Shown here: in pieces, positions 26,600-35,163 of the stretch
Layout: each line of letters begins with the position of its first letter
Position numbering within the stretch: the first letter of the stretch is position 1
Notes under the pieces: model-generated
What the model saw: the letters and a program-made list of their open reading frames with translations, nothing else
Databases searched by the model: none
What the model was told of the DNA's origin: nothing
Made by a program: the position numbers and the translations under genes
Source: Neobacillus niacini
Lineage (GTDB): Bacteria > Bacillota > Bacilli > Bacillales > Cytobacillaceae
NCBI RefSeq assembly: GCF_000759675.1
Contig: NZ_BAWM01000037.1
Coordinates: 62,001-126,000, forward strand
Reading direction: 5' to 3'
Length of the DNA: 64,000 bases

Positions 26600-26770
26600 C
26601 ATGTCTGGTTATATTTTAATATATGTAGCAAAAAATTAAAAACTTCATAGATTACATAGCACAGTTCTCACTATATCGATTATTCCTATTTGTGTATAGG
26701 TTACGATGATAAGTGTCAAAAAAAAGTCGTTTTTTCATTATTAAAATTTTTAAATTCCTTTCACCACTTT
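26600..26770. other. Divergent promoter region hemE/yhfA
   Basis: AT-rich gap between the leftward hemE and rightward yhfA genes. It must hold both promoters. No Fur or PerR box was recognised. Confidence 0.3.
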
Positions 26771-26829
26771 AATACAGATTCATATTCTGTATTACAACCT
26801 AAGGGCGAATGCCTATTTTTCGTCCTTAG
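26771..26829 (+). promoter_or_regulatory. Inverted repeat and leader hairpin before yhfA
   Basis: Two elements stand in tandem. At 26771-26793 AATACAGA and TCTGTATT form a dyad with a 7-nt spacer, like a repressor site. At 26799-26829 CTAAGGGCGAA pairs with TTCGTCCTTAG (one G-U) around a 9-nt loop, ending 10 nt before the ribosome site of yhfA. Together they suggest a controlled gene, but the regulator is unknown. Confidence 0.5.
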
Positions 26830-26853
26830 ATGAAGATGAAAGGAGGTCATTAT

Positions 26854-28251
26854 ATGCTTATTGAGCTTTCAGCTCTCCATTGGATATTTGTTGTCTTTAT
26901 TGCTCTTATTATTGGATTTATGGTCAAACGGAGAGATACGACACTTATTTGTATTGTCGGGATATTCCTGATTGCCATAACTGCAACGGGATCATTAAGC
27001 AATTCAGTTAGCAGTATTTTCAACAGTTTTATTTATGCGATTACGGAGTTGTTATCCACCATTTTAGTCATTTCGATTATTGTGGCAATGAGCAAAACCT
27101 TAACTTCTACCGGGATAAACGATGTGATGATTTCACCTTTTACAAAATTAATCCGTAACCCTGCACTCGCTTATTGGACCATTGGTATATTAATGATGGT
27201 CATTTCCTGGTTCTTCTGGCCGTCTCCGGCTGTTGCCCTCCTTGGTGCGGTACTGCTTCCTGTTGCCTTACGAGCGGGACTTCCAGCTTTAGGTGTTGCA
27301 ATGGCAATGAACTTGTTTGGGCATGGTATAGCCTTATCAGGTGACTTTGTCATTCAGGCAGCACCGAAATTAACATCAGATGCTGCTGGAATTCCAATCA
27401 GTGATGTCATCAGCGCTAGTATTCCGTTAGTATTTACAATGGGGATTGTCACCACTATTGCAGCCTTCTATTTCCTAAAGAGAGATATGAAAAACGGTGT
27501 ACTGCAGCCAACTCCTTATGTGCCTATGGATTCAGAATTAGAAACAACCTCTGAGAAAAATCTCCTTACTATTGGGCAGAAACGATTCTTTGCCATTCTT
27601 GTTCCTATTTTATTTGCCATCGACGTTGCTGGAATGCTTATCCTCGACCTGACTGGCGGTGACGCAACTGCTTTAATTGGCGGCACTTCAATCTTTATCC
27701 TTCTCCTAATTACCATGGTCAGCCATAAAACCAAGGGTCTTGAAAAATCTACAGGCTATTTAATCGAAGGATTCACATTCGGATTTAAGGTTTTTGGCCC
27801 CGTCATTCCAATTGCAGCATTCTTCTATTTAGGTGACGCTGGTTTTGGAAAAATCATTGGTGACTTTTTACCAAATGGGTCTCATGGAATTGTAAATGAC
27901 CTTGGTATTGCGTTAGCAAATGTTGTTCCGTTGAGTAAAGTGGTCGGAGCCGTGACACTAACCACGGTAGGAGCTATTACAGGTTTAGATGGCTCAGGAT
28001 TTTCGGGAATATCACTAGCAGGGTCAGTCGCAGGTTTATTTGCGGTCGCTATAGGTAAAGGGGTTGCCACTCTAACTGCTCTTGGTCAAATAGCTGCCAT
28101 TTGGGTTGGAGGCGGAACACTCGTACCTTGGGCATTAATCCCTGCAGCAGCTATTTGTAATGTTGACCCATTTGAGTTAGCAAGGCGGAATCTACTTCCA
28201 GTCGTAATCGGTCTTGCAGTTACTACTATCGTAGCTATGTTCTTAATATAA
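26854..28251 (+). CDS. yhfA: Multi-pass permease of the ion-transporter type (YhfA-like)
   Basis: 465 aa from ATG at 26854 behind AAAGGAGG. It has about twelve hydrophobic segments and no soluble domain. Segments such as VKRRDTTLICIVGIFLIA, FFWPSPAVALLGAVLLP and GVAMAMNLFGHGIALSGD recall carboxylate/proton symporters of the ion-transporter superfamily. Size and neighbourhood (beside hem and yhf genes) fit B. subtilis YhfA, whose substrate is not known to me. Two inverted repeats upstream suggest specific control. The family assignment is moderate. Confidence 0.65.
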   Translation: MLIELSALHWIFVVFIALIIGFMVKRRDTTLICIVGIFLIAITATGSLSNSVSSIFNSFIYAITELLSTILVISIIVAMSKTLTSTGINDVMISPFTKLIRNPALAYWTIGILMMVISWFFWPSPAVALLGAVLLPVALRAGLPALGVAMAMNLFGHGIALSGDFVIQAAPKLTSDAAGIPISDVISASIPLVFTMGIVTTIAAFYFLKRDMKNGVLQPTPYVPMDSELETTSEKNLLTIGQKRFFAILVPILFAIDVAGMLILDLTGGDATALIGGTSIFILLLITMVSHKTKGLEKSTGYLIEGFTFGFKVFGPVIPIAAFFYLGDAGFGKIIGDFLPNGSHGIVNDLGIALANVVPLSKVVGAVTLTTVGAITGLDGSGFSGISLAGSVAGLFAVAIGKGVATLTALGQIAAIWVGGGTLVPWALIPAAAICNVDPFELARRNLLPVVIGLAVTTIVAMFLI

Positions 28252-28253
28252 AT

Positions 28254-28276
28254 AAGAGGCTGCGGCCTCTTTTTTA
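28254..28276. terminator. Terminator after yhfA
   Basis: AAGAGGC / GCCTCTT stem with a TGCG loop, then TTTTATGG. It also lies at the end of the convergent PAP2 gene. Confidence 0.75.
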
Positions 28277-28279
28277 TGG

Positions 28280-28915
28280 TTATTTTTTCAATTTCTTTTT
28301 AAAGAAATTGTAAATAAATATCGATACCATCACCCAAATATAACCAAATACATAACCGCCAATAACATCTGTAGGGTAATGGACTTGGAGAATGATTCGA
28401 CTTGCACCAATTAATAGTAATAACAGTGCTGTTAATAGGATAACCATTTTTCTTGCTGTATCTGACTTCATTTCTTCAATTACAAGATAGGCAATAAAAA
28501 AATAGCAAGTTAATCCTACCATGGCATGTCCACTTGGAAAACTTAAGCTATCGACATGTGCCAGATGTTCAAGTTCAGGTCTTTGGCGTGCAATAAGGTC
28601 CTTTAGAAGTTTATTAACTTCATTTCCTAGAGCGACAGATAAAGTAATAGCGGCAGCCCCTAAGAAATTTCTTTTTATCAGCAATAACCAGCCCAACACA
28701 AGCAATGCGACTATACCGATTCCTTTTTTATCTCCTAGTTCCGTTAATAGAAGAAAAAATGGGTTGAATGCATCTGGTACATAAGCAAATAAATCAGCAA
28801 GCTTATCATCTATCCAAAAAGTTTGTTTAGCAGCTACTTTGATAGAAGTATAGAGTGCTATTACAACACCAAAACCTAAATATAAGTATGTATAACTATT
28901 TCTTTTATTTACCAT
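28280..28915 (-). CDS. PAP2-family phosphatase (membrane)
   Basis: 211 aa with about five membrane segments. All three motifs of the PAP2/acid phosphatase superfamily are present: KDLIARQRP, SFPSGHAMV and SRIILQVHYPTDVIGG, whose two histidines are nucleophile and acid. Such enzymes dephosphorylate undecaprenyl pyrophosphate, phosphatidylglycerol phosphate or phosphatidic acid at the outer membrane face. BcrC-like undecaprenyl pyrophosphatase activity is plausible but not provable from sequence. Confidence 0.87.
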   Translation of the reverse strand: MVNKRNSYTYLYLGFGVVIALYTSIKVAAKQTFWIDDKLADLFAYVPDAFNPFFLLLTELGDKKGIGIVALLVLGWLLLIKRNFLGAAAITLSVALGNEVNKLLKDLIARQRPELEHLAHVDSLSFPSGHAMVGLTCYFFIAYLVIEEMKSDTARKMVILLTALLLLLIGASRIILQVHYPTDVIGGYVFGYIWVMVSIFIYNFFKKKLKK

Positions 28916-29047
28916 TTTTTATAATCCTTTCTCTTAACAAACTCTATAAAATTATAAAGAAAATTAACTTTTAAATCTACATAATAGTGTAATAGTGTTA
29001 AAATAGTTTGAAAACAAGATAAAAATTTAGGTGTTTGGAGGATTCAT

Positions 29048-30226
29048 ATGTTGAAGCAAATGTTTTTAAAATTAGAAGATTACTATGAAGAAATGGTATC
29101 CATTCGTCGGTATATGCACCAGCACCCGGAATTGTCCTTTCAAGAATATAACACCGCACAGTATATACAGGAATTTTATGAAAAACTTGGAATTGAAGTA
29201 AAAGGAAATATTGGAGGAAATGGTATTGTAGCAAAAGTTTATGGTAAAAGACCCGGAAAAACTGTGGCATTAAGAGCAGATTTTGATGCTTTACCTATTC
29301 ATGATGAAAAGGATGTACCTTATAAATCATTAGTTCCGGGGGTCATGCATGCCTGTGGCCATGATGGACATACAGCAACTCTTCTTGTACTCGCAAAGGT
29401 ACTGGATGAATTGAAGGATGACCTTGAAGGAAACTATGTCTTTATTCATCAGCATGCTGAGGAATTTGCACCAGGCGGAGCAATCACAATGATTGAGGAT
29501 GGTTGTTTAGAAGGTGTTGATGTCATATTTGGAACTCATTTATGGGCAAGTGAACCAACCGGAACCATCCAATATCGAACCGGCCCGATTATGGCCGCAG
29601 CTGATCGTTTTGAAATTGATATCCAGGGCAAAGGCGGACATGGTGCACAGCCTCATAAGACAAAGGATGCCATTGTCACAGCTTCACAGCTAGTTTTAAA
29701 TTTACAACAAATTGTCAGTCGGAAGGTAAATCCAGTTGAATCAGCGGTGGTTACAGTAGGCACGTTTATGTCTGAAAATGCATTTAACGTAATAGCGGAT
29801 AAAGCAAAGCTTATTGGGACCGTCCGAACCTTTAATGATAATGTTCGTCAATACATTGAAGAGGAAATGGATAGAATTATTAAAGGAACATGTTACTTGT
29901 CTGACAGCACATATAACTTTGTGTATGAGAGAGGTTATCCAGCAGTAGTCAACCATGGAAAAGAAACAGAATTTCTTATTGCTTCGGCGAAGGAAGTTCC
30001 TGAGGTAATTACGATTGAGGAATCTGAGCCGCAAATGGGGGGAGAAGATTTTTCCTATTACTTAAAGGAAATACCAGGAACCTTCTTTTTCACAGGCGCA
30101 AAACCCCCTGGTGCCAATCCAGGCTATCCACACCACCATCCAAAGTTTGATATTGATGAGAATGCCATGTTAATAGCAGCAAAAACGCTTGGGACTGCAG
30201 CAATAAAAATACACGGATCTAAATAA
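29048..30226 (+). CDS. yhaA: M20-family amidohydrolase YhaA
   Basis: 392 aa, typical of M20D peptidases/aminoacylases (IAA-amino acid hydrolase group). Metal ligands are visible: HACGHDGHTAT, HQHAEEFAPGG and the C-terminal PHHHPKFDIDE. GKGGHGAQPHKTKDAI marks the dimerisation domain. It removes acyl groups from amino acids or cleaves small peptides; substrate unknown. TTTGGAGG precedes the ATG. In B. subtilis yhaA is next to ecsABC, as here, though it is convergent in this window. Confidence 0.87.
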   Translation: MLKQMFLKLEDYYEEMVSIRRYMHQHPELSFQEYNTAQYIQEFYEKLGIEVKGNIGGNGIVAKVYGKRPGKTVALRADFDALPIHDEKDVPYKSLVPGVMHACGHDGHTATLLVLAKVLDELKDDLEGNYVFIHQHAEEFAPGGAITMIEDGCLEGVDVIFGTHLWASEPTGTIQYRTGPIMAAADRFEIDIQGKGGHGAQPHKTKDAIVTASQLVLNLQQIVSRKVNPVESAVVTVGTFMSENAFNVIADKAKLIGTVRTFNDNVRQYIEEEMDRIIKGTCYLSDSTYNFVYERGYPAVVNHGKETEFLIASAKEVPEVITIEESEPQMGGEDFSYYLKEIPGTFFFTGAKPPGANPGYPHHHPKFDIDENAMLIAAKTLGTAAIKIHGSK

Positions 30227-30232
30227 GCAAAA

Positions 30233-30267
30233 CCCCTGAACTCAATTAAAGTTCAGGGGCTTTTTTT
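30233..30267. terminator. Bidirectional terminator yhaA/ecsC
   Basis: Perfect 10-bp stem CCCCTGAACT / AGTTCAGGGG, 7-nt loop, followed by CTTTTTTT on the plus strand and TTTTGCTTATTT on the minus. It overlaps the ecsC stop codon. Confidence 0.88.
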
Positions 30268-30968
30268 AGGATTCTTAACCTATATACGTTCATCGCAGTT
30301 TCTCCTAAATGCTTAAGAAGATTGTTATTGGCATATGCACCTACGAATGCACCGATTCCTGGCACTAACTGGAACATTTTAACAAGATCTATATAATCTC
30401 TATATTCCTGTTGAAATTTACGCCAATCCATTTCAACAAGTTCTTGATTTCTCTCATCCCAGTTTTCAATTTCAGATAATGTTTCTCGACGGATATCATC
30501 ACTTGAAAATGCAAGCTGAAAGATATGAAGAATAAATAGCCGCTCTTCAAATTCTTTCGTGTTAAATCCATAAATAGCTGCAGCTTCAAAAAGAAATTTC
30601 ATTTTAATGGAAAGTAGTAAAGGAAAATCAGCCAGCCCAAGCAGGATTCCCCCAGCCCCTGTACCCGCACCTTCAACCAGTGCAGTTTTCTGAAAGACAG
30701 CTGTCTTTTTTCTCATTAATTCATCACGTTCTTCTAGTGTTAGTCCTGCAGCTTGATCTTTGTTGGTGGTGAGTTGTGATCCAAATAACGTGGTTTTGAC
30801 CATTCCCTTTATGCTTTCTGTCATCACTTCGTGAACCTTTTCAGGAATCATTTCATTTAATCTGCCTTGAGCTTTTTTTGAAATTCGATTCATCATCCCT
30901 GAACGTCTTGTTAGTTTTCTTTTCCATTCGACCACTTCACCATATACCTTTAACTCATATTCATTCAT
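30246..30968 (-). CDS. ecsC: EcsC family protein
   Basis: 240 aa, standard EcsC length. The signature ALVEGAGTGAGGILLGLADFPLLLSIKMKF, seen around residues 95-125 as GAGTGAGG and LADFPLLLS, and VPGIGAFVGAYAN near the C-terminus are typical. It is the third gene of ecsABC. Its molecular role is unknown, and in B. subtilis its loss has little effect. It starts 48 bp after ecsB and shares its transcript. Confidence 0.9.
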   Translation of the reverse strand: MNEYELKVYGEVVEWKRKLTRRSGMMNRISKKAQGRLNEMIPEKVHEVMTESIKGMVKTTLFGSQLTTNKDQAAGLTLEERDELMRKKTAVFQKTALVEGAGTGAGGILLGLADFPLLLSIKMKFLFEAAAIYGFNTKEFEERLFILHIFQLAFSSDDIRRETLSEIENWDERNQELVEMDWRKFQQEYRDYIDLVKMFQLVPGIGAFVGAYANNNLLKHLGETAMNVYRLRILKKAPEL

Positions 30969-31016
30969 GCTCCCACCCCCTTTAGCAAAAGGATATTAGT
31001 TTTTCTCCGAATCCAT

Positions 31017-32228
31017 TCATGCTTTTAGTCTATTCTTACTATAAACATTTACAAATAAAAAACTAAATAGTAGTCCAGAGAGAAGGACTAATAACGCATA
31101 CAACCATTCCCCTTTAATCAAAATAATTACGGAAAATATCGAGGATTGAATGATAAGAATCCTCATTAGAAGGGAATGAAAAGCAGCTGTTTTATGGTTT
31201 TGAGACACTGGATATAAGTCAACCCAAAGCTTGTTTTGGTGATGATTCCATAATGGCAGCAGTTGGAACCCAGTTAAATAAATAAATAAGAGAGAAAGAA
31301 CGATTTGCCCCACCCCAAAGGAGATAAAATACACGGCAAATGCACCAATTACCGTTAATCGAATAAAAAGACCTAAATAATCTGATGCCCTAAGGAATGT
31401 CCTTGCGAATAAATAATGATAAGTATTATCTTGTGAAAAGGAAATTCGATTAATAAACAAGTCCAGCCATTTTCTTCTTTTCACAGTATCTTTTACTTTC
31501 GGTACATCTGTGAATAAATTGGCTAGTCGATAAAAAGACGACATCCGCTTCTCTTCTTGAGCAATAAGCAGATCCCATTTCAACCCCATTTTTCTTGTCC
31601 TGATATAAAAGGAGCGATAATAAGACGCCATAATTAAAGCAAATATCAGTAAAAAAAGGATATTTGCATTGTTAAAAAGCAAGAAGGTAAATAACACATT
31701 AATGAAATACCGGACGAACATGTCCCAAGTATAAACAGATGGCTGCACAAAATAATGAATCTTCCAGTTTACCGCAATATTCCATGCTTTAATAGCCAAC
31801 AGGATGATTAGGAAAATAAAAAATGATTGAAAGCCGTTTGCACTGACATGCGCATACATTGGCATCAATACCGCTAAAACCATCAATAAAATATATCCTT
31901 GAAAGATGAGACTAATCAATCCAGAACGGAAAAAATAAGGCTTTAATCTCGTTTCAAGCGGAATCAAAAATACCTGGTCAGCTTCAAGTAAAAAAGTATA
32001 AACAGGACTGTGGGTTAAAAACACACCTAATATGACAGCAATAATAATCTCTGCAGGAAAATCCGGTGACAATGAACTTATCCAATTTTGATAATAAAAG
32101 GCAGCCGTACCTATTAAAAATAGCAAGACGACGACTAGGTGACCATTTAATATATAACGAAGATAAACCCCAAATTCTTTTAAACGATGGACAGATCTGT
32201 CTTTCCATAGCTTTTTCTCATCAAACAT
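31017..32228 (-). CDS. ecsB: ABC transporter permease EcsB
   Basis: 403 aa, with eight or more hydrophobic segments in an N-terminal cluster (about 28-190) and a C-terminal cluster (about 285-395). It resembles EcsB, the membrane part of an exporter needed in B. subtilis for secretion, sporulation and competence, and for intramembrane proteolysis by RasP. It overlaps ecsA by 8 bp. Confidence 0.9.
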   Translation of the reverse strand: MFDEKKLWKDRSVHRLKEFGVYLRYILNGHLVVVLLFLIGTAAFYYQNWISSLSPDFPAEIIIAVILGVFLTHSPVYTFLLEADQVFLIPLETRLKPYFFRSGLISLIFQGYILLMVLAVLMPMYAHVSANGFQSFFIFLIILLAIKAWNIAVNWKIHYFVQPSVYTWDMFVRYFINVLFTFLLFNNANILFLLIFALIMASYYRSFYIRTRKMGLKWDLLIAQEEKRMSSFYRLANLFTDVPKVKDTVKRRKWLDLFINRISFSQDNTYHYLFARTFLRASDYLGLFIRLTVIGAFAVYFISFGVGQIVLSLLFIYLTGFQLLPLWNHHQNKLWVDLYPVSQNHKTAAFHSLLMRILIIQSSIFSVIILIKGEWLYALLVLLSGLLFSFLFVNVYSKNRLKA

Positions 32229-32961
32229 ATTTTTCTTCCTTCGTTAATTGGATATATAGATCATCTAAAGAAGCTGCAGGCATTGAGAACTGCTCTCTCA
32301 GTTCATCAAGAGTACCTTTTGCACGAACTTTTCCTTCATGAAGAATGACAAATCTGTCACAGTATTTTTCGGCAGTGGCTAGAATATGGGTTGACATTAA
32401 TATACCCGCACCGTTTTCTTTCATTTTTTTCATTAAGTCCAGCAAAGATTGAATTCCAAGTGGGTCTAGACCAACGAATGGTTCATCAACGATGTAAAGA
32501 GAAGGCTGAACTAAAAAAGCGCACATGATCATTACCTTTTGTTTCATTCCTTTAGAAAAATGAGCTGGAAACCATTTCAGTCTTTTTTCCATTCGAAATT
32601 CAGCAAGTAATTTCTCAACCCTTGTCTTATATGTAGACTCATCTAATCCGTACGCCATAGCAGTTAATCTTAAATGCTCTTCAAGGGTGAGCTCTTCGTA
32701 TAAAACTGGTGTTTCCGGAACAAAGGTAAACATTTTCCGATAAACTTCCTTATCTTCATTAATTGAATGTCCATTTATTTTCACTGCACCACTATGCGGC
32801 TCCATTAAACCAATAATATGTTTAATGGTTGTACTTTTTCCGGCACCATTTAGACCGATTAATCCAACCAATTCTTTTTCATTTACTTCAAAAGTTACAT
32901 CTTTTAGAACTGGATTCCTTGTATACCCTCCGGTTAGGCTTTCAATCGATAATAAAGACAT
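32221..32961 (-). CDS. ecsA: ABC transporter ATP-binding protein EcsA
   Basis: 246 aa. Walker A GLNGAGKST at residues 36-44, Q-loop region FVPETPVLYEELTLEEHL, a variant signature HFSKGMKQK, Walker B LYIVDEPFVGLDPLG, and an H-loop in LMSTHIL. It powers EcsB. It is first in ecsABC, and its promoter faces the 590-bp repeat-rich gap to hit. Confidence 0.93.
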   Translation of the reverse strand: MSLLSIESLTGGYTRNPVLKDVTFEVNEKELVGLIGLNGAGKSTTIKHIIGLMEPHSGAVKINGHSINEDKEVYRKMFTFVPETPVLYEELTLEEHLRLTAMAYGLDESTYKTRVEKLLAEFRMEKRLKWFPAHFSKGMKQKVMIMCAFLVQPSLYIVDEPFVGLDPLGIQSLLDLMKKMKENGAGILMSTHILATAEKYCDRFVILHEGKVRAKGTLDELREQFSMPAASLDDLYIQLTKEEKYV

Positions 32962-33129
32962 GTATTCCGTCCTTCCATAACATAATTACCTTTCATTTTA
33001 CCAAATCAAAATTGATAAAAATAGGATTTCAAATTCTTTACGTTTTTTTTTGTATATTTCATTTCAAACGGGACATCATAATATTTGAAGGGGAAACACC
33101 TACTCGATGAAGTGATTCATCAACAATTT

Positions 33130-33426
33130 GAAATGAGGTGTCTGTCAAAGACATTTAACTTTTCAAACAAGTAGCTTCTAAAACGTTTCAAATAAGGGGA
33201 TGGTTGTTTTGCACAAGTTGCCTGGTAACCATTTAGAGTTCAACTAACACCAGCTATTTATCAAAAAAATAAATGAGGTGTTTACGGCAGATTATCATCC
33301 GTTTTTATAAGTTGGTAAAACATATAAAAACAACATAGGGGATGGTCAGCTTGAACAAAGATTACTGTTTATAAAAAAACACTAAATTATCAAATGAGGT
33401 GTTTATCAAACGTAATTCCTGAATGA
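33130..33426 (+). repeat. Degenerate alternating repeat with five tiny ATG frames
   Basis: AAATGAGGTGT recurs at 33131, 33271 and 33392, and GGGGATGGT at 33197 and 33339, alternating about 67-69 bp apart, so the unit is near 140 bp. Each motif opens a short frame: 33133-33174, 33200-33247, 33273-33338, 33342-33374 and 33394-33426. The first, third and fifth all start MRCL; the second and fourth start MV. The ATGs lack a spaced ribosome site, so translation is doubtful. The segment between ecsA and hit holds nothing else recognised, and a plus-strand terminator follows. Confidence 0.5.
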
Positions 33427-33455
33427 ACGTATAATATGAAGCAATTCCCCTTCGA

Positions 33456-33493
33456 GAGGGCAGGATTCCATGCGGATCCTGTCTCTTTCTTTT
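33456..33493 (+). terminator. Plus-strand terminator upstream of hit
   Basis: GGCAGGAT / ATCCTGTC stem (one G-U) with a 9-nt loop, followed by TCTTTCTTTTTT. It has a T-run only on the plus strand, so a rightward transcript should arrive from the repeat-bearing gap 33000-33450. Confidence 0.7.
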
Positions 33494-33552
33494 TTATTGC
33501 GGCTATATATGGTAAAATACGGATAAAAGTTAGTAAAGGGGTTGTTTATTAA

Positions 33553-33972
33553 ATGAGTGATTGCATCTTTTGTAAAATTGTTAATGGTGATATCCCAGCA
33601 GCAAAAGTATTTGAAAATGAACATGTATTAGCCTTTCTAGATATTAGTCAGGTAACAAAAGGACATACACTAGTTATTCCTAAAGTCCATAAAGAGAATT
33701 TGTTTGAACTGACTCCTGAGATCGCTAAAAACCTTTTTGAATCTGTACCGGCAATTGCAAATGCCTTAAAAAAGGAATATAAGCCCCTTGGTTTAAATTT
33801 AGTTAATAATAACGGTGAACATGCGGGACAAACGGTCTATCACTTCCATATGCATTTAATTCCACGCTATGGTCAAGGGGATGGATTTGGCGCCGTATGG
33901 AAAACAAATACGAGCGATTATTCTCAACAAACACTAAGAGAGATGGCAGAAAATATCAGTAAGCACTTATAA
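33553..33972 (+). CDS. hit: HIT-family nucleotide-binding protein
   Basis: 139 aa. It has the histidine triad HFHMH (H97, H99, H101) and the N-terminal zinc-binding CIFCKI. Such proteins hydrolyse dinucleoside polyphosphates or nucleotide conjugates; the natural substrate is uncertain. AAAGGGG lies 11 nt before the ATG, and TAAAAT about 35 bp upstream could be its -10. In B. subtilis hit is also divergent from ecsA. Confidence 0.93.
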   Translation: MSDCIFCKIVNGDIPAAKVFENEHVLAFLDISQVTKGHTLVIPKVHKENLFELTPEIAKNLFESVPAIANALKKEYKPLGLNLVNNNGEHAGQTVYHFHMHLIPRYGQGDGFGAVWKTNTSDYSQQTLREMAENISKHL

Positions 33973-34023
33973 AGAAGGATTAAATTATCTGAAAATTATT
34001 TCTTTATTATTCTATTATTCCTG

Positions 34024-34072
34024 TGCTATAATGATAACAAGTTTTTCGCTGTAGGCATTTAGCGCACTACAG
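34024..34072 (+). promoter_or_regulatory. Extended -10 promoter and leader hairpin of trpP
   Basis: TGCTATAAT (extended -10) lies at 34024-34032 with a poor -35, as usual for such promoters. The leader then forms a CTGTAG / CTACAG stem (34049-34054 with 34067-34072) just before the TRAP repeats. Confidence 0.6.
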
Positions 34073-34115
34073 GAGGAACAAATAGCTGAGTTCAGCAGAG
34101 GAGAGATGAGAAATG
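34073..34115 (+). promoter_or_regulatory. TRAP-binding NAG repeats over the trpP ribosome site
   Basis: NAG triplets occur at 34073 (GAG), 34083 (TAG), 34088 (GAG), 34093 (CAG), 34098, 34103 and 34108 (GAG), all in a strict 5-nt register, with only the 34078 slot missing. The last is 2 nt from the ATG at 34113. This is the (G/U)AG-N2 pattern bound by tryptophan-activated TRAP (MtrB). Binding would cover the ribosome site and block translation, as shown for B. subtilis trpP. Confidence 0.85.
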
Positions 34116-34637
34116 AATACAAAGAATCTAGTAGTCCTATCGCTTTTGGCGGGAATTGGGGTAGTGTTGCACACGGTAATGCCGGCCTTTCTTACAATTA
34201 AACCAGATATGATGCTGGCAATGATGTTTTTGGGAATTATTCTTATTCCAGATATTAAAAGTGTTATGCTATTGTCTATTGTAACCGGAGGATTATCAGC
34301 GCTCACAACCGGTTTTCCAGGTGGTCAGCTTCCGAACATCATTGATAAGCCGATAACAGCCTTGATCTTTTTTGGTTTATTTTTGGCATTAAGGCAATAC
34401 CGAAGCTCAATTATTAGTGTTGCTATCTTAACTGCAGTTGGGACATTAGTTTCAGGCTCTGTCTTTTTGGGAGCAGCATATTTCATTGTAGGATTACCAA
34501 GTTCTTTCACAGCACTTTTTGCTGCTGGTGTTTTACCTGCAATTGCACTGAACACAATAATTATGGTTATTTTGTATCCAGTTGCTCTTTCAGTTGTAAA
34601 AAGAACTAAATCATCATCTATTGCCATTTCAAAATAA
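34113..34637 (+). CDS. trpP: Tryptophan transporter TrpP
   Basis: 174 aa, an integral membrane protein with about five or six segments. It begins MNTKNLVVLSLLAGIGVVLH and has TIKPDMMLAMMFLGIIL and LTTGFPGGQLPNIIDK, distinctive for TrpP (YhaG). It imports tryptophan, possibly as an ECF-like S-component. TRAP-binding repeats overlap its ribosome site, which supports the assignment. The order hit-trpP-scoC matches B. subtilis. Confidence 0.92.
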   Translation: MNTKNLVVLSLLAGIGVVLHTVMPAFLTIKPDMMLAMMFLGIILIPDIKSVMLLSIVTGGLSALTTGFPGGQLPNIIDKPITALIFFGLFLALRQYRSSIISVAILTAVGTLVSGSVFLGAAYFIVGLPSSFTALFAAGVLPAIALNTIIMVILYPVALSVVKRTKSSSIAISK

Positions 34638-34642
34638 CACAA

Positions 34643-34676
34643 AAGAAAAGAACCTCAGAAAGGTTCTTTTCTTTCT
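34643..34676. terminator. Bidirectional terminator after trpP
   Basis: Perfect 10-bp stem AAAAGAACCT / AGGTTCTTTT around CAGAA, with T-rich flanks on both strands. Confidence 0.85.
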
Positions 34677-34697
34677 ATAAGCATCTAATATGAATGA

Positions 34698-34886
34698 TCA
34701 AAACCTTGATAAAATAATGGTCACAACCAAAATTATACCTCCACCGCCAGCTAAAGCTGATGCACGTTTTTTTAAAACTTGTTTAGGTGGATAAAACCCT
34801 GGTCTTTTTAAAGCTAACGTATTCCAAATAGCACCGGCAAAAAGCAATATACTTAGTAAAAAAAGAACCGAAATTACGCTTTTCAT
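34698..34886 (-). CDS. Small two-helix membrane protein, function unknown
   Basis: 62 aa. Hydrophobic segments at about residues 4-24 and 44-60 flank a basic loop (KRPGFYPPKQVLKKR). AGGGGGTAG precedes the ATG. It shares the terminator region with convergent trpP. I do not recognise a named family; it is likely a conserved Bacillaceae membrane protein. Confidence 0.6.
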   Translation of the reverse strand: MKSVISVLFLLSILLFAGAIWNTLALKRPGFYPPKQVLKKRASALAGGGGIILVVTIILSRF

Positions 34887-35149
34887 ATACTACCCCCTAT
34901 TGAAGACCCAAGAGTTGATACTATCATTAATATGTTTTTCTGTCCTTCCCTATGTTGAATATTCAAAAGGTTGGAATTATTAGGAGAAAAAACGTAAAAT
35001 AAAGAAGAAATATCTTTTCAGATTAGTACTAAAAATAAAAAAATATAAATATCAAGTAGAAAAAAACGTAATTTCTAAAAATTTTGTGAATTTACATCTT
35101 TATTAATTTTTATTTTATTGGCATAATGTTAATAGAGAAATAAAAAAGT
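34887..35149. other. Non-coding gap before scoC
   Basis: About 260 AT-rich bases between divergent genes. It should contain the scoC promoter (TTGGCA-like and TAATGTTAAT near 35118-35132). No repeat, structured RNA or frame with a ribosome site was seen. Confidence 0.4.
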
Positions 35150-35163
35150 AGGTGAAAATGGGG

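Noticed and set aside
33456..33493. T-box leader before hit
   Set aside because: No AGGGTGGNACCGCG sequence or specifier hairpin; only a simple terminator.
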